DNA from: Acetobacteraceae bacterium
GTDB taxonomy: Bacteria > Pseudomonadota > Alphaproteobacteria > Acetobacterales > Acetobacteraceae
DNA: 64,000 bases
Assembly (NCBI GenBank): GCA_027482245.1
Contig: JAIXWG010000038.1
Location: 124,001 to 188,000 of the forward strand
Reading direction: 5' to 3'
Each line of letters starts with the position of its first letter. Positions within the stretch are counted from its first letter, which is position 1. The notes under the pieces were generated by a model. It had not been told where the DNA came from and made no database searches. It was given only the letters and a program-made list of their open reading frames with translations. The position numbers were made by a program, and so were the translations under genes. Below, piece by piece: positions 53,217 to 63,404 of the stretch.

Positions 53217-54797
53217 ATGCCCAAGCTCGCCACGACGCTTCGCAGCCTGCTTCTGATCGGCGCGCTCGGCCTGCCGCAGGCGGCACCCGCCCAGACCCTG
53301 ACCATGGCGGTGCAATCGACCTTCGGCATCGATCCGCACTTCTTCTTCAACGGCCCCAACATGGCGGCCGCGCGGCACATCTACGACACCGTGATCAGCC
53401 GCGACGAGAATAGCCGCCAGGTGCGCGGCGCGGTGCAGAGCTGGCGCGCGGTGGAGCCGCAGGTGTGGGAGCTGAAGCTGCGCCCCGGCGTGCTGTTCCA
53501 TGACGGCACGCCCTTCACCGCGGATGACATCGCCTTCTCCATCGCGCGCATCCCCGACGTGCCAGGCAATATCGGTCCCTACACCATCAACCTGCGGACG
53601 ATCAGCCGCGTGGAGGTCGTGGACCCGCTGACGGTGCGACTGCACACCAGCGAACCCAACCCGGTGATCCCGGGGCAGATGACGAATGTCTTCATCGTCT
53701 CCGCCCGCGCCGCCGCGCAGGCCAGCACGCAGGATTTCAACGCGGGGCGCGCGGCGATCGGCACCGGGCCCTATCGCGTGGTGGGCGGCGGCGTCACGCC
53801 ATCCGGCATGCAGCTGGAGCGTTTTCCCGGCTACCACGGCACGCAGCCCGCCTGGAGCCAGGTGAATGTCCGCGTCGTCGCCAATGATGCGGCGCGGCTC
53901 GCGGGGCTGCTGGCCGGCGATTTCGACCTGATCGAGGACGTGCCGCTCGGCGACATCGCGCGGCTGCGGCGGGAGGGGCGGGTGAATGTCGCGACCCGGC
54001 CGACCGACCGCATCATGTACCTCTCGCTGAACGTGGCGCGGGACCCGCTGCCGCTGGCCGTGGATGGCGCGGGGCAGCCGCTGCCGGTGAACCCGCTGTC
54101 GGATGTGCGGGTGCGGCGGGCCCTCTCCCTCGCCATCGATCGCGGGGCGCTGGTGGATCGCGTGATGGAAGGCCAGGCCGTGGCGTCGGGCCAGCTGACG
54201 CCGGAAGGCTTCGGCGGCTACGACCCGGCGGCGCGCGTGCCGGCGGGCGATCCCGCCGCGGCGCGGCGCCTGCTGGCGGAAGCGGGCTATCCCGATGGCT
54301 TCGGCCTGACCATCGCCTGCAGCAACGACCGCTACGTCAATGATGCGCGCATCTGCCAGGCCGTCGGGCAGATGCTGTCCCGCGCCGGGCTCAAGATGAC
54401 CGTGGACGTGACGCCGAGCACCGTGTTCTTCCCGCGCATCCGCCCGGCCCGCGTCACGCTGCCAATGCATTTCGTCGGCCGCTCCTTCTCCTCCGGCGAT
54501 GCCTCCTACGTGCTCTCCACCTCCTTCCACACGCGGGAGGCGAATGGTGTGCTGGGTGGCGCCAACCGCGCGGGCTTCAGCGACCCCGACCTCGATGCGC
54601 GCATCCGCGCGGTGATGGTGCGGATGGATGAGGGGCGGGAGGCCGCGCTGCGGGAAATGATGCAGGACGTGCAGGCAATGCACGTCCAGATCCCGCTCTA
54701 TGTGCAGATGAGCGCGATCGGCACGCGACGCAGCATCACCTATACGCCGCGGATGGATGAGCAGGTGGTGGCGGTCCATGCCCGCCCTGCCCAATGA
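53217..54797 (+). CDS. ABC transporter substrate-binding protein, peptide/opine (SBP family 5) type
   Basis: 526-residue periplasmic receptor of the DppA/OppA/NikA group. A signal peptide MPKLATTLRSLLLIGALGLPQAAPAQ (split MPKLATTLRSLLLIG / ALGLPQAAPAQ) is followed by SFGIDPHFFFNGPN-like opening (TFGIDPHFFFNG), VWELKLRPGVLFHDGTPFTADD (split) and VRRALSLAIDRGALVDRVM. The ATG at 53217 is used since GGAGG precedes it. No DppBCDF permease genes are nearby, so it must rely on a transporter elsewhere. Next gene, an FAD oxidoreductase, begins 18 bases later. Confidence 0.9.
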   Translation: MPKLATTLRSLLLIGALGLPQAAPAQTLTMAVQSTFGIDPHFFFNGPNMAAARHIYDTVISRDENSRQVRGAVQSWRAVEPQVWELKLRPGVLFHDGTPFTADDIAFSIARIPDVPGNIGPYTINLRTISRVEVVDPLTVRLHTSEPNPVIPGQMTNVFIVSARAAAQASTQDFNAGRAAIGTGPYRVVGGGVTPSGMQLERFPGYHGTQPAWSQVNVRVVANDAARLAGLLAGDFDLIEDVPLGDIARLRREGRVNVATRPTDRIMYLSLNVARDPLPLAVDGAGQPLPVNPLSDVRVRRALSLAIDRGALVDRVMEGQAVASGQLTPEGFGGYDPAARVPAGDPAAARRLLAEAGYPDGFGLTIACSNDRYVNDARICQAVGQMLSRAGLKMTVDVTPSTVFFPRIRPARVTLPMHFVGRSFSSGDASYVLSTSFHTREANGVLGGANRAGFSDPDLDARIRAVMVRMDEGREAALREMMQDVQAMHVQIPLYVQMSAIGTRRSITYTPRMDEQVVAVHARPAQ

Positions 54798-54815
54798 TGG
54801 CGTGAGCGTCCTGCG

Positions 54816-56060
54816 ATGACGGCTTCGGTCCTGGTGCTGGGCGCCGGCATGGTCGGCGTCTCCGTCGCGCTGCACCTGGCGCGGCGCGGGCGGGACGTGG
54901 TGCTGGTAGACCGGCGCGATCCCGGGGAGGGAGCGTCCTTCGGCAATGGCGGGCTGATCCAGCGGGAGGCGGTCTTCCCGCATCCCTTCCCGCGCCAGGC
55001 GCGGGAGATCCTGCGCATCGCCGGCAACCGCGCCATCGATGCGCGCTACCACTGGTCGGCCCTGCCGGGCTTCGCCTCGCCCCTGCTGCAATACTGGTGG
55101 CAGTCCGAACCCGCGCGCTACGAACGGGCGGCGGCGGCGCATGCGGCGCTGATCGAAACCTGCCTGGAGGAGCATTTGGCGCTGGCGCGGGACACGCCGG
55201 CCATGGCTCTGCTGCGGCCGATCGGCTGGATGCGGCTCTATGGCGATGCGGCGGGGCTGGAGGCCGCGCTGCGCCAGGCGGAACGCGCGCGGTCAGCGCA
55301 TGGCGTGAACTTCGTGGGGCTGGACCGGCATGGCCTGGCGGCAGCGGAGCCGCATCTGATGGTCGGTCGCGCCGGGGCGATCCACTGGACCGATCCGCTC
55401 TCCGTCAGCGATCCGCAGGCGCTGGTGCTGGAATACGCGGCGCGCTTCGCGGAGGCGGGCGGGCGCTTCCTGCATGGCGACGCGACGACGCTGGAGCGCG
55501 CCGGCGCGGGCTGGCGGGTGATGACGGCGGAGGGGGCGGTGGAGGCGGCGGAGGTCGTCATCGCGCTCGGCGCTGCCGCCACGAAGGTCACGCGGAAGCT
55601 CGGCTACGCGCCGCCGCTGTTCGGCAAGCGCGGCTACCACCGGCATTTCCGGATGCGGGGCAATGCGGTGCTCCACCGGCCGATCCTGGATACGCCGAGC
55701 GGCTTCCTGCTGGCGCCGATGCGCGCCGGCATCCGGCTGACCACCGGCGCCGAATTCGCCGCCCCCGACGCGCCGCCGACGCCCGTCCAGCTGGAGCAGG
55801 CGGAGCCTGTGGCGCGCAGCCTGCTGCCGCTGGCGGACCGCGTGGAGGACACGCCCTGGATGGGCACGCGGCCCTGCATGCCGGACATGCTGCCGGTGAT
55901 CGGGCCTCTGCCCGGCCAGCAGGGCGCCTGGTGCGCCTTCGGCCATGCGCATCAGGGCCTGACGCTGGGCCCGACCACGGGCCGCCTGCTGGCGGAGATG
56001 ATGACGGGCGAGGCGCCCTTCATCCCGCCCGCGCCCTATCGCGCGGAGCGTTTTCTGTAG
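54816..56060 (+). CDS. FAD-dependent oxidoreductase (DadA/DAO family)
   Basis: 414-residue D-amino-acid-dehydrogenase-like flavoprotein. GAGMVGVSVALHLARRG binds the dinucleotide near residues 9-25, VLVDRRDPGEGASFGNGG continues the flavin site, and the C-terminal FGHAHQGLTLGPTTGRLLAE is diagnostic of DadA-like members. It would oxidise an amino acid to a 2-oxo acid and pass electrons to the respiratory chain. It ends the operon and stops one base from the convergent CoA-transferase gene. Confidence 0.9.
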   Translation: MTASVLVLGAGMVGVSVALHLARRGRDVVLVDRRDPGEGASFGNGGLIQREAVFPHPFPRQAREILRIAGNRAIDARYHWSALPGFASPLLQYWWQSEPARYERAAAAHAALIETCLEEHLALARDTPAMALLRPIGWMRLYGDAAGLEAALRQAERARSAHGVNFVGLDRHGLAAAEPHLMVGRAGAIHWTDPLSVSDPQALVLEYAARFAEAGGRFLHGDATTLERAGAGWRVMTAEGAVEAAEVVIALGAAATKVTRKLGYAPPLFGKRGYHRHFRMRGNAVLHRPILDTPSGFLLAPMRAGIRLTTGAEFAAPDAPPTPVQLEQAEPVARSLLPLADRVEDTPWMGTRPCMPDMLPVIGPLPGQQGAWCAFGHAHQGLTLGPTTGRLLAEMMTGEAPFIPPAPYRAERFL

Positions 56061-56061
56061 A

Positions 56062-57258
56062 TCAGACCACGCCGTCCTCGCGCATCGCGGCGATGGCGGC
56101 CTCGTCATAGCCAAGGCGCCTCAGCCACTCCTCCGTCTGGGCGGAGAGGGCGGGCGCGGGGCCGGCGGGGGCGGGGTTCGCATCCCCGAAGCGGAAGCCG
56201 CAGCGGGTCAGGCGCTGCACGCCCTCCGGCGCCTCCATCTCCGTCACGAAGCCGCGGTCCCGCACATGGGCATGGTTGATGATGGCGGGGACGCTGAGGA
56301 CCTGGCCCGCGGGGACGCCGGCGGCGACGAGCAGGGCTTCCCAGGTCGCGGCGTCCTTCGCGGCCAGCGCGGCCTCCACCTGCGCCGTCAACGCGGCGCG
56401 GTTGGCCTTGCGGGCGTGGCGGTCGCTGAAGCGCGGATCGGTCAGCAGGTCCGGCCGGCCGATCTGCTCGCAGAGCGCGGCATATTGCTTGTCCTCATTG
56501 GCCGCGATGTTGATGAGCCCGTCGCCGGTACGGAAGGCGCCGGAGGGGGCGGCGCTGAAATTGTCGTTGCCCATCGGCGTGGGCACAACGCCGGCATTGA
56601 GGAAGTTGGAGACGATCCAGCCCATCGTCGCCAGCGTCGATTCCAGCATGGAGACATCGATGTAGCGCCCCTGGCCCGTGGCGCGCGCGCCGACCAGGGC
56701 GGAGGCGACGGCGAAGGCCGCGGTCATCCCGCCGACCGTATCGGAGACCGGGAAGCCGACGCGCAGCGGTGCGGACTCCGCGGTGCCGGTGATGCTCATC
56801 ACGCCGGCCATGCCCTGCACGATCTGGTCATAGGCGGGGCGCTTCGCGAGCGGCCCGTCCTTGCCGAAGCCGGAGATGGCGCAGAAGACCAGACTCGGCC
56901 GGATCGCCGACAGCACGTCCCATCCAAGGCCCAGGCGGTCCATCACGCCGGGGCGGAAATTCTCGACCACGACATCGGCCTCCGCCACCAGGCGCTTGAA
57001 GACCTCCTTGCCCGTGGGGTGCTTCAGGTCGAGCGTGACCGACTGCTTGCCCGCATTCACCGCGACGAAGGAGGCGCCCATGTTGCGCTTCGCGGCCTCC
57101 GGATCCGCGCCGAGGCGGCGGGCGAGGTCGCCGCGCACGGGCTGCTCGATCTTGATGACCTCGGCGCCCATCAGCGCGAGCTGGTAGGTGGCGAAGGGGC
57201 CGGCCAGGACATTGGTCAGGTCGAGGACCCGGATGCCGGCAAGGGGCAGGGTGGTCAT
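56062..57258 (-). CDS. CaiB/BaiF CoA-transferase family protein
   Basis: 398-residue family III CoA-transferase. RVLDLTNVLAGPFATYQLALMGAEVIKIE (split RVLDLTNVLAG / PFATYQLALMGAEVIKIE) and the catalytic D173 in PVSDTVGGMTA are typical. The ATG at 57258 overlaps the upstream Bug stop by four bases, so the pair probably imports an acid and activates it as a CoA ester. It differs from the copy at 16634 in length and sequence, so it serves another substrate. It ends one base from the convergent FAD oxidoreductase gene. Confidence 0.92.
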   Translation of the reverse strand: MTTLPLAGIRVLDLTNVLAGPFATYQLALMGAEVIKIEQPVRGDLARRLGADPEAAKRNMGASFVAVNAGKQSVTLDLKHPTGKEVFKRLVAEADVVVENFRPGVMDRLGLGWDVLSAIRPSLVFCAISGFGKDGPLAKRPAYDQIVQGMAGVMSITGTAESAPLRVGFPVSDTVGGMTAAFAVASALVGARATGQGRYIDVSMLESTLATMGWIVSNFLNAGVVPTPMGNDNFSAAPSGAFRTGDGLINIAANEDKQYAALCEQIGRPDLLTDPRFSDRHARKANRAALTAQVEAALAAKDAATWEALLVAAGVPAGQVLSVPAIINHAHVRDRGFVTEMEAPEGVQRLTRCGFRFGDANPAPAGPAPALSAQTEEWLRRLGYDEAAIAAMREDGVV

Positions 57259-58226
57259 TGCGGCTGCACCCCGGCCTCGCGCAGCACCGTTTCCCAGCGA
57301 GTCATCTCGGCATCGACATAGGCACGGGCCTCCGCGGGGGTGTTCGCCACGATGCGCTCCGCGCCGAGTTCGGTCAGGCGGGCGCGCAGCGGGCCGTCGC
57401 CGAGCAGCGCCGCGACCTCCTCCCGCATCCGCGCGATGATCGGCTCCGGCGTGCCCGTCGGCGCGAGGATGCCCTGCCAGACGCTGAAGGTGGCGGCGGG
57501 GAAGCCGGCCTCCGCCACCGTCGGCACCGCCGGCATGATGGCGCTGCGCTGGGCGGAGGAGACGACGAGCGCGCGGGCCTGGCCGCCGGTGGCGAGCGGG
57601 AAGGCGGTCGCGCCGGCGTCGTAAAGCATCTCGATCCGCCCCGCGATCAGGTCCTGCGCGGCGGGGGCGCTGCCGCGATAGGGCACTTCCTCCATGCGCA
57701 GCCCCGCCGCCTTCAGCAGCAGCAGGCTGACGAGCTGCAGCGCGCCGCCGGTGCCGGTGCTGCCATAGCTGAAGGCGCCGGGCTGGGCGCGCACGCGCTC
57801 CACGAACTCCGCCAGCGTGCGGGCGGGGGAGCTGTTCGGCACCAGCAGCACCATGGGGCTTTCGGCCACAATGGTGACGGGCGTGAGGTCCTTCGCCGGG
57901 TCGTAGTCCAGCCTGGCGTAGAGAGCGCGGTTCACGGCGTGGCCGGTATTGGTGAAGAGGAAGGTCGCGCCATCCGGCCGCGACTTGGCGACGGCGGAGG
58001 CGCCGATGTTGCCGCCCGCCCCGGTCCGGTTCTCCACCACCACGCGCGGCGGCAGGCGCTGGGACAGGCCATCGGCAATCAGGCGGGCGATGATGTCGGT
58101 GGGCCCGCCCGCGGCATAGGGCAGCACCAGGCGCACGGGCTGGCTGGGCCAGCCGGCCTGGGCCCGGGCCAGGGTGGGGGCGGCCAGCAGCGCGGCCAGC
58201 AGGGGCCTGCGGGGCAGGGATGGCAT
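57255..58226 (-). CDS. Bug family (TctC) substrate-binding protein
   Basis: 323-residue periplasmic receptor. Signal MPSLPRRPLLAALLAAPTLARAQ (split MPSLPRRPLLAALL / AAPTLARAQ), then VRLVLPYAAGGPTDIIAR, ENRTGAGGNIGAS, YDPAKDLTPVT and VPYRGSAPAAQDL. GAAGGAG precedes the ATG at 58226. First gene of a two-gene operon with the CoA-transferase; no permease genes follow. It is divergent from the ABC-F gene with a 118-base gap. Confidence 0.92.
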   Translation of the reverse strand: MPSLPRRPLLAALLAAPTLARAQAGWPSQPVRLVLPYAAGGPTDIIARLIADGLSQRLPPRVVVENRTGAGGNIGASAVAKSRPDGATFLFTNTGHAVNRALYARLDYDPAKDLTPVTIVAESPMVLLVPNSSPARTLAEFVERVRAQPGAFSYGSTGTGGALQLVSLLLLKAAGLRMEEVPYRGSAPAAQDLIAGRIEMLYDAGATAFPLATGGQARALVVSSAQRSAIMPAVPTVAEAGFPAATFSVWQGILAPTGTPEPIIARMREEVAALLGDGPLRARLTELGAERIVANTPAEARAYVDAEMTRWETVLREAGVQPQ

Positions 58227-58298
58227 GGGCGTCTCCTTCGCGTGGACCCAGCATCGGGCATGGGGCCAGGGCGGACAATGCCGGGGCGGTCGCGCGGC

Positions 58299-58331
58299 CG
58301 GTTTCGGCGTGGCATAAGCCCGCCGAAACCG
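58299..58331 (+). promoter_or_regulatory. Strong hairpin in the ABC-F leader
   Basis: CGGTTTCGGCG, an 11-base loop, CGCCGAAACCG: a perfect 11-bp stem that ends 13 bases before the ABC-F start codon. No clear Shine-Dalgarno sequence is free beyond it. It could mask the ribosome site or act as an attenuator; as DNA it could also be a protein-binding palindrome. No gene ends here, so it is not a simple terminator. Confidence 0.55.
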
Positions 58332-58344
58332 CATTGGGCTGTCC

Positions 58345-59967
<1,623 letters not shown>

Positions 59968-60079
59968 TGCGTTAATGAGGCTTGCGCGATGCCGCGAATC
60001 TGGGCCCCATTGGTCCGGACAAGTTGCAGGAGCCGCCCTTGCCGCATCGCGCCTTTTCTCGCCTGGTGAAACTTCGCGC

Positions 60080-61096
60080 ATGACCGCCGCGGCGGGGTTG
60101 CGCGGTGCCCATCCGCTGGTGGTCTCGGCCCTGGTCGCGGCGGGCTGCGTGGCGGGGATCGCGCTGCTGGCGGCGCTGCCGGGCGGCGCGACGCTGGCGC
60201 AGCAGGTGGTGTCGGGACTCAGCCTGGGCGGAATCTATGTCGCGGTGGCGGTGGCCTTCACCCTCACCATCGGCGTGCTGAATTTTCTCAATTTCACCAT
60301 TCCGACGATGTTCATGCTGACGGGCATGGTGAGCTGGGGGCTGGCGCGGCATGGGCTGCCCTTCACGGAGGCCTGGCACTGGGCGCTGGCGCTGCCGGCG
60401 GGCGTGGCGGTGGCGATCCTGGCATCGCTGGTCGTGGAACGCTTCACCTTCCGCTACCTCAAGACCCGCCATGGCGACGCGACGGAACACGCCATCCCGC
60501 TGGTCTCTTCCCTCGGCTTCCTGCTGATCTTCGAGCACCTGGTGCTGATTGTCCTCGGGTCGGAGGCGCAGAGCTTCCCGGTGCGCTTCCGGCTGGATTG
60601 GCGCATCGGCCCGCTGGTGGTCGGGCTGCCGCAGCTGGCGTCGCTGCTGCTGTCGCTCGGCATCGTCTTCTGGCTGTCCTGGCTGCTGGCACGGACGCGC
60701 ACGGGCCGCGCGCTGCGCAGCATCGCGGAAAGCCCGGACACGGCGACGCTGCTGGGGGTGGAGGTGTCGCGGATCGTGCCGGTGGTGTTCCTGCTGAGCG
60801 GGCTGCTCTGCGGCGTGGCGGGGGCGCTCTTCGTCGTGAACTACAGCGACGTCTCCCCCTTCATGGGCGACCATGTCGGCACCAAGGCGATCGCGGCGAT
60901 GGTGCTCGGCGGGCTCGGGTCCATCTGGGGGGCCATCGCGGGTGGGCTGCTGGTGGGGCTGCTGGAGACGCTGGGCATCCATTTCTTCGGCGGTGATGCG
61001 GCGCAGGTGGTGGTCTGGACGGCGCTGCTGGCGGCGATCGTGCTGCGGCCGCAGGGGCTGTTCGGCGGCACGCGCATCGGCAAGGGGAAGCTCTGA
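60080..61096 (+). CDS. livH: Branched-chain amino acid-type ABC transporter permease (LivH family)
   Basis: 338-residue permease starting MTAAAGLRGAHPLVVSALVA. The signature LSLGGIYVAVAVAFTLTIGVLNFLNF (split LSLGGIYVAVAVAFT / LTIGVLNFLNF) and the coupling region ESPDTATLLGVEVSRI are as in LivH. It is first in an operon of five (60080 onward). The 112-base gap before it holds no clear promoter or hairpin. Ligand specificity unknown; distinct from the importer at 17821-22475. Confidence 0.9.
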   Translation: MTAAAGLRGAHPLVVSALVAAGCVAGIALLAALPGGATLAQQVVSGLSLGGIYVAVAVAFTLTIGVLNFLNFTIPTMFMLTGMVSWGLARHGLPFTEAWHWALALPAGVAVAILASLVVERFTFRYLKTRHGDATEHAIPLVSSLGFLLIFEHLVLIVLGSEAQSFPVRFRLDWRIGPLVVGLPQLASLLLSLGIVFWLSWLLARTRTGRALRSIAESPDTATLLGVEVSRIVPVVFLLSGLLCGVAGALFVVNYSDVSPFMGDHVGTKAIAAMVLGGLGSIWGAIAGGLLVGLLETLGIHFFGGDAAQVVVWTALLAAIVLRPQGLFGGTRIGKGKL

Positions 61097-61097
61097 C

Positions 61098-61943
61098 ATG
61101 TCCGGCTACTGGTCCGGCATCCTGGCGATCCTCGCCATCAACATCATCTTCGCTTACGGCATCTTCGTCACCGCGACGGCGGGGCAGCTGAACCTGGGCG
61201 GCGCGGGCTTCATGGCCATCGGCGCCTATGGCGCGGCGATTCTCGGCGAACAGCTGGGCTGGACGCCGGCCTGGACCGTGCCGGCGGCGACGCTGCTGAC
61301 CGCGCTGGTCGGCATCGGCATCGCCTTCCCGGTGCTGAGGACACGCGGCGTCTACATGGTGCTGGCGACCTTCGCCTTTGCCCAGGTCGTCACCGGCATC
61401 ATCCTGACGCAGCCGGCGCTGGGTGGCGCGATGGGGCTGGTGGTCACGGAGTATGTGGACCTGCCGGTGCTGCTGGCGGCGGCGGCGGTGGTGACGCTGG
61501 GCGTCTTCTGGCTGACGGCGACGCGGCTCGGCCTTGCGATGCGGGCACTGCATGACGACGAGCTGGTGGCCGTGCTGATGGGCGTGCCGGCGCGGGCGGT
61601 GCAGGTCGCAGGCTTCGCCATTGGCGGCGGGCTCGCGGGCCTGGCGGGTGCGCTCTACGCACATCACTTCTCCTTCGTGGAGGCGCAGTACTTCTCGCCG
61701 CTGCTCTCCATCTACGTGCTGCTCTTCGTGCTGATCGGCGGCACGCAGACCGCCTGGGGACCGCTGGTCGGGGCGACCTTCTTCACCATCGTGCCGGAAC
61801 TGCTGCGCATCGGCGGGTCCTGGCGCTACGTCGTCTTCGGCGTGATGATCGTCGCCATGATGATGTTCCGGCCGGAGGGGATGGTGACGCGCACCCTGCT
61901 GGCACGGCTCATGGGAAGGCGGAGGCATGCCGATGCCGGATGA
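61098..61943 (+). CDS. livM: Branched-chain amino acid-type ABC transporter permease (LivM family)
   Basis: 281-residue permease. The N-terminus NIIFAYGIFVTATAGQLNLGGAGFMAIGAYGA (split NIIFAYGIFVTATAGQLNLG / GAGFMAIGAYGA) and RALHDDELVAVLMGVPARAV match the family, though it is shorter than the usual 300-330. It begins one base after the livH stop and overlaps livG by 17 bases. Confidence 0.9.
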   Translation: MSGYWSGILAILAINIIFAYGIFVTATAGQLNLGGAGFMAIGAYGAAILGEQLGWTPAWTVPAATLLTALVGIGIAFPVLRTRGVYMVLATFAFAQVVTGIILTQPALGGAMGLVVTEYVDLPVLLAAAAVVTLGVFWLTATRLGLAMRALHDDELVAVLMGVPARAVQVAGFAIGGGLAGLAGALYAHHFSFVEAQYFSPLLSIYVLLFVLIGGTQTAWGPLVGATFFTIVPELLRIGGSWRYVVFGVMIVAMMMFRPEGMVTRTLLARLMGRRRHADAG

Positions 61944-62697
61944 GGCGCTGCTGACGGTGGCCGGCATCGGCAAGGCCTTCGGGGGCCTCCGCGTGGTGGA
62001 CGACGTCTCCTTCACCGTGCCGCGCGGCGGCAGGCTCGGCCTGATCGGGCCGAATGGCGCGGGGAAGACGACGGTCTTCAACCTCATCTCCGGGGTCTAT
62101 CCGCTGGATGCGGGCACGATCACGCTGGATGGCCGTGGTATCGGCACGTTGCCGCCGCGCGACCGCGTGCTGGCGGGCATGGCGCGGTCCTTCCAGAACA
62201 TCCGGCTGATGCCGCATCTCTCCGCCGTGGAGAACGTCATGCTGGGGCAGCACGCCCGGGCATCCGGCCTCGGCGCGCTGCTGACGCCGATCGGCTGGAT
62301 GCCGCGCGGGCGCTGGCGGCGGGAAGCCGAGGCGCTGCTGTCGGAAGCCGGGCTCGACATCGATCCGGGCGACGTCGTGTCGTCCCTGCCCTACGGCATC
62401 CGCAAGAAGATCGAGGTCGTGCGCGCGCTGGCCAGCCGGCCGAAGCTGCTGCTGCTGGACGAGCCCGCGGCGGGGCTGAACCCCGCGGAGACGGCGGAGC
62501 TCGCGCGCTTCCTCCGGAAGATCGCGGATGGCGGCACGGCGCTGCTGGTGGTGGAGCACGACATGGGCTTCGTGGACGAGGTCTGCGACCGTGTCGTCGT
62601 GCTGAATTTCGGGCGCCGCATCTACGAAGGCAGCATGGCTGGCGCGCGCGCCGATGCGCTGGTGCGGGAGGCCTATCTCGGTGCCGATGCTGCTTGA
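61927..62697 (+). CDS. livG: ABC transporter ATP-binding protein (LivG family)
   Basis: 256-residue ATPase. Walker A GPNGAGKTT, LivG signature LPYGIRKKIEVVRAL (normal for the family), Walker B LLLLDEPAAGLNP. Two starts are possible: 61927 (GGAAGG upstream) or 61933 (GGAGG upstream); they differ by two residues. It overlaps livM by 17 bases and livF by 17. Confidence 0.92.
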   Translation: MPMPDEALLTVAGIGKAFGGLRVVDDVSFTVPRGGRLGLIGPNGAGKTTVFNLISGVYPLDAGTITLDGRGIGTLPPRDRVLAGMARSFQNIRLMPHLSAVENVMLGQHARASGLGALLTPIGWMPRGRWRREAEALLSEAGLDIDPGDVVSSLPYGIRKKIEVVRALASRPKLLLLDEPAAGLNPAETAELARFLRKIADGGTALLVVEHDMGFVDEVCDRVVVLNFGRRIYEGSMAGARADALVREAYLGADAA

Positions 62698-63394
62698 GAT
62701 CGAAGGGCTCGACCTCCGCTATGGCCGCACCCACGCCGTGCGCGGCGTGTCGCTCGGCGTCGCGGCGGCGGAGGTGGTGACGGTGCTCGGCGCCAATGGC
62801 GCGGGCAAGTCGAGCCTGCTGAAGGCGATCGCAGGCGCCGTGAAGCCGGGTGGGGGGCGCATCCGCTTCGACGGCACCGACGTCACGGCGCTGAGCGCGC
62901 CGGAACGCGTGAAGCGCGGCCTGGTGCTGGTGCCGGAGGGGCGGCAGATCCTGGTCAGCCTGACGGTGCATGAGAACCTGCTGATGGGCGCCTATGGCAG
63001 GCGGGATGGCGATGTCACGCGCGACATCGACGGCATCTACAACCGCTTCTCGAACCTTGCGGCCCGGCGGGACATGCTGGCCTCCGTGCTCTCGGGCGGC
63101 GAACAGCAGATGCTGGCGATCAGCCGCGCGCTGCTGGCGCGGCCGCGGCTGATGATGCTGGACGAGCCGTCGCTCGGCCTCTCGCCGCTGCTGGTGGGGC
63201 GGCTGTTCGACCTGGTGCGGGAGCTGAATCGCGACGGGCTCGCGATCCTGCTGGTGGAACAGAACACGCGCATGGCGCTGCGCACGGCGTCGCGCGGCTA
63301 CGTCATGGAATTGGGCCGCATCGTGCTGGATGGTCCGGCGGACCGGCTGGCCGATAATGAGGCGCTGGCGGCCGCGTATCTCGGATCGCATTGA
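62681..63394 (+). CDS. livF: ABC transporter ATP-binding protein (LivF family)
   Basis: 237-residue ATPase. Walker A GANGAGKSS, signature LSGGEQQMLAISRALL, Walker B LMMLDEPSLGLSP. GTG at 62681 is chosen because GGGAGG stands nine bases upstream; the ATG at 62687 (MLLEIEGL) is an alternative two codons later. It overlaps livG by 17 bases and precedes the receptor gene by ten. Confidence 0.9.
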   Translation: MPMLLEIEGLDLRYGRTHAVRGVSLGVAAAEVVTVLGANGAGKSSLLKAIAGAVKPGGGRIRFDGTDVTALSAPERVKRGLVLVPEGRQILVSLTVHENLLMGAYGRRDGDVTRDIDGIYNRFSNLAARRDMLASVLSGGEQQMLAISRALLARPRLMMLDEPSLGLSPLLVGRLFDLVRELNRDGLAILLVEQNTRMALRTASRGYVMELGRIVLDGPADRLADNEALAAAYLGSH

Positions 63395-63404
63395 GGATGG
63401 AACG

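Noticed and set aside
52254-55175. 973-codon minus-strand open frame opposite two receptor genes
   Set aside because: Same antisense artefact; the plus-strand genes have signal peptides, ribosome sites and family motifs.
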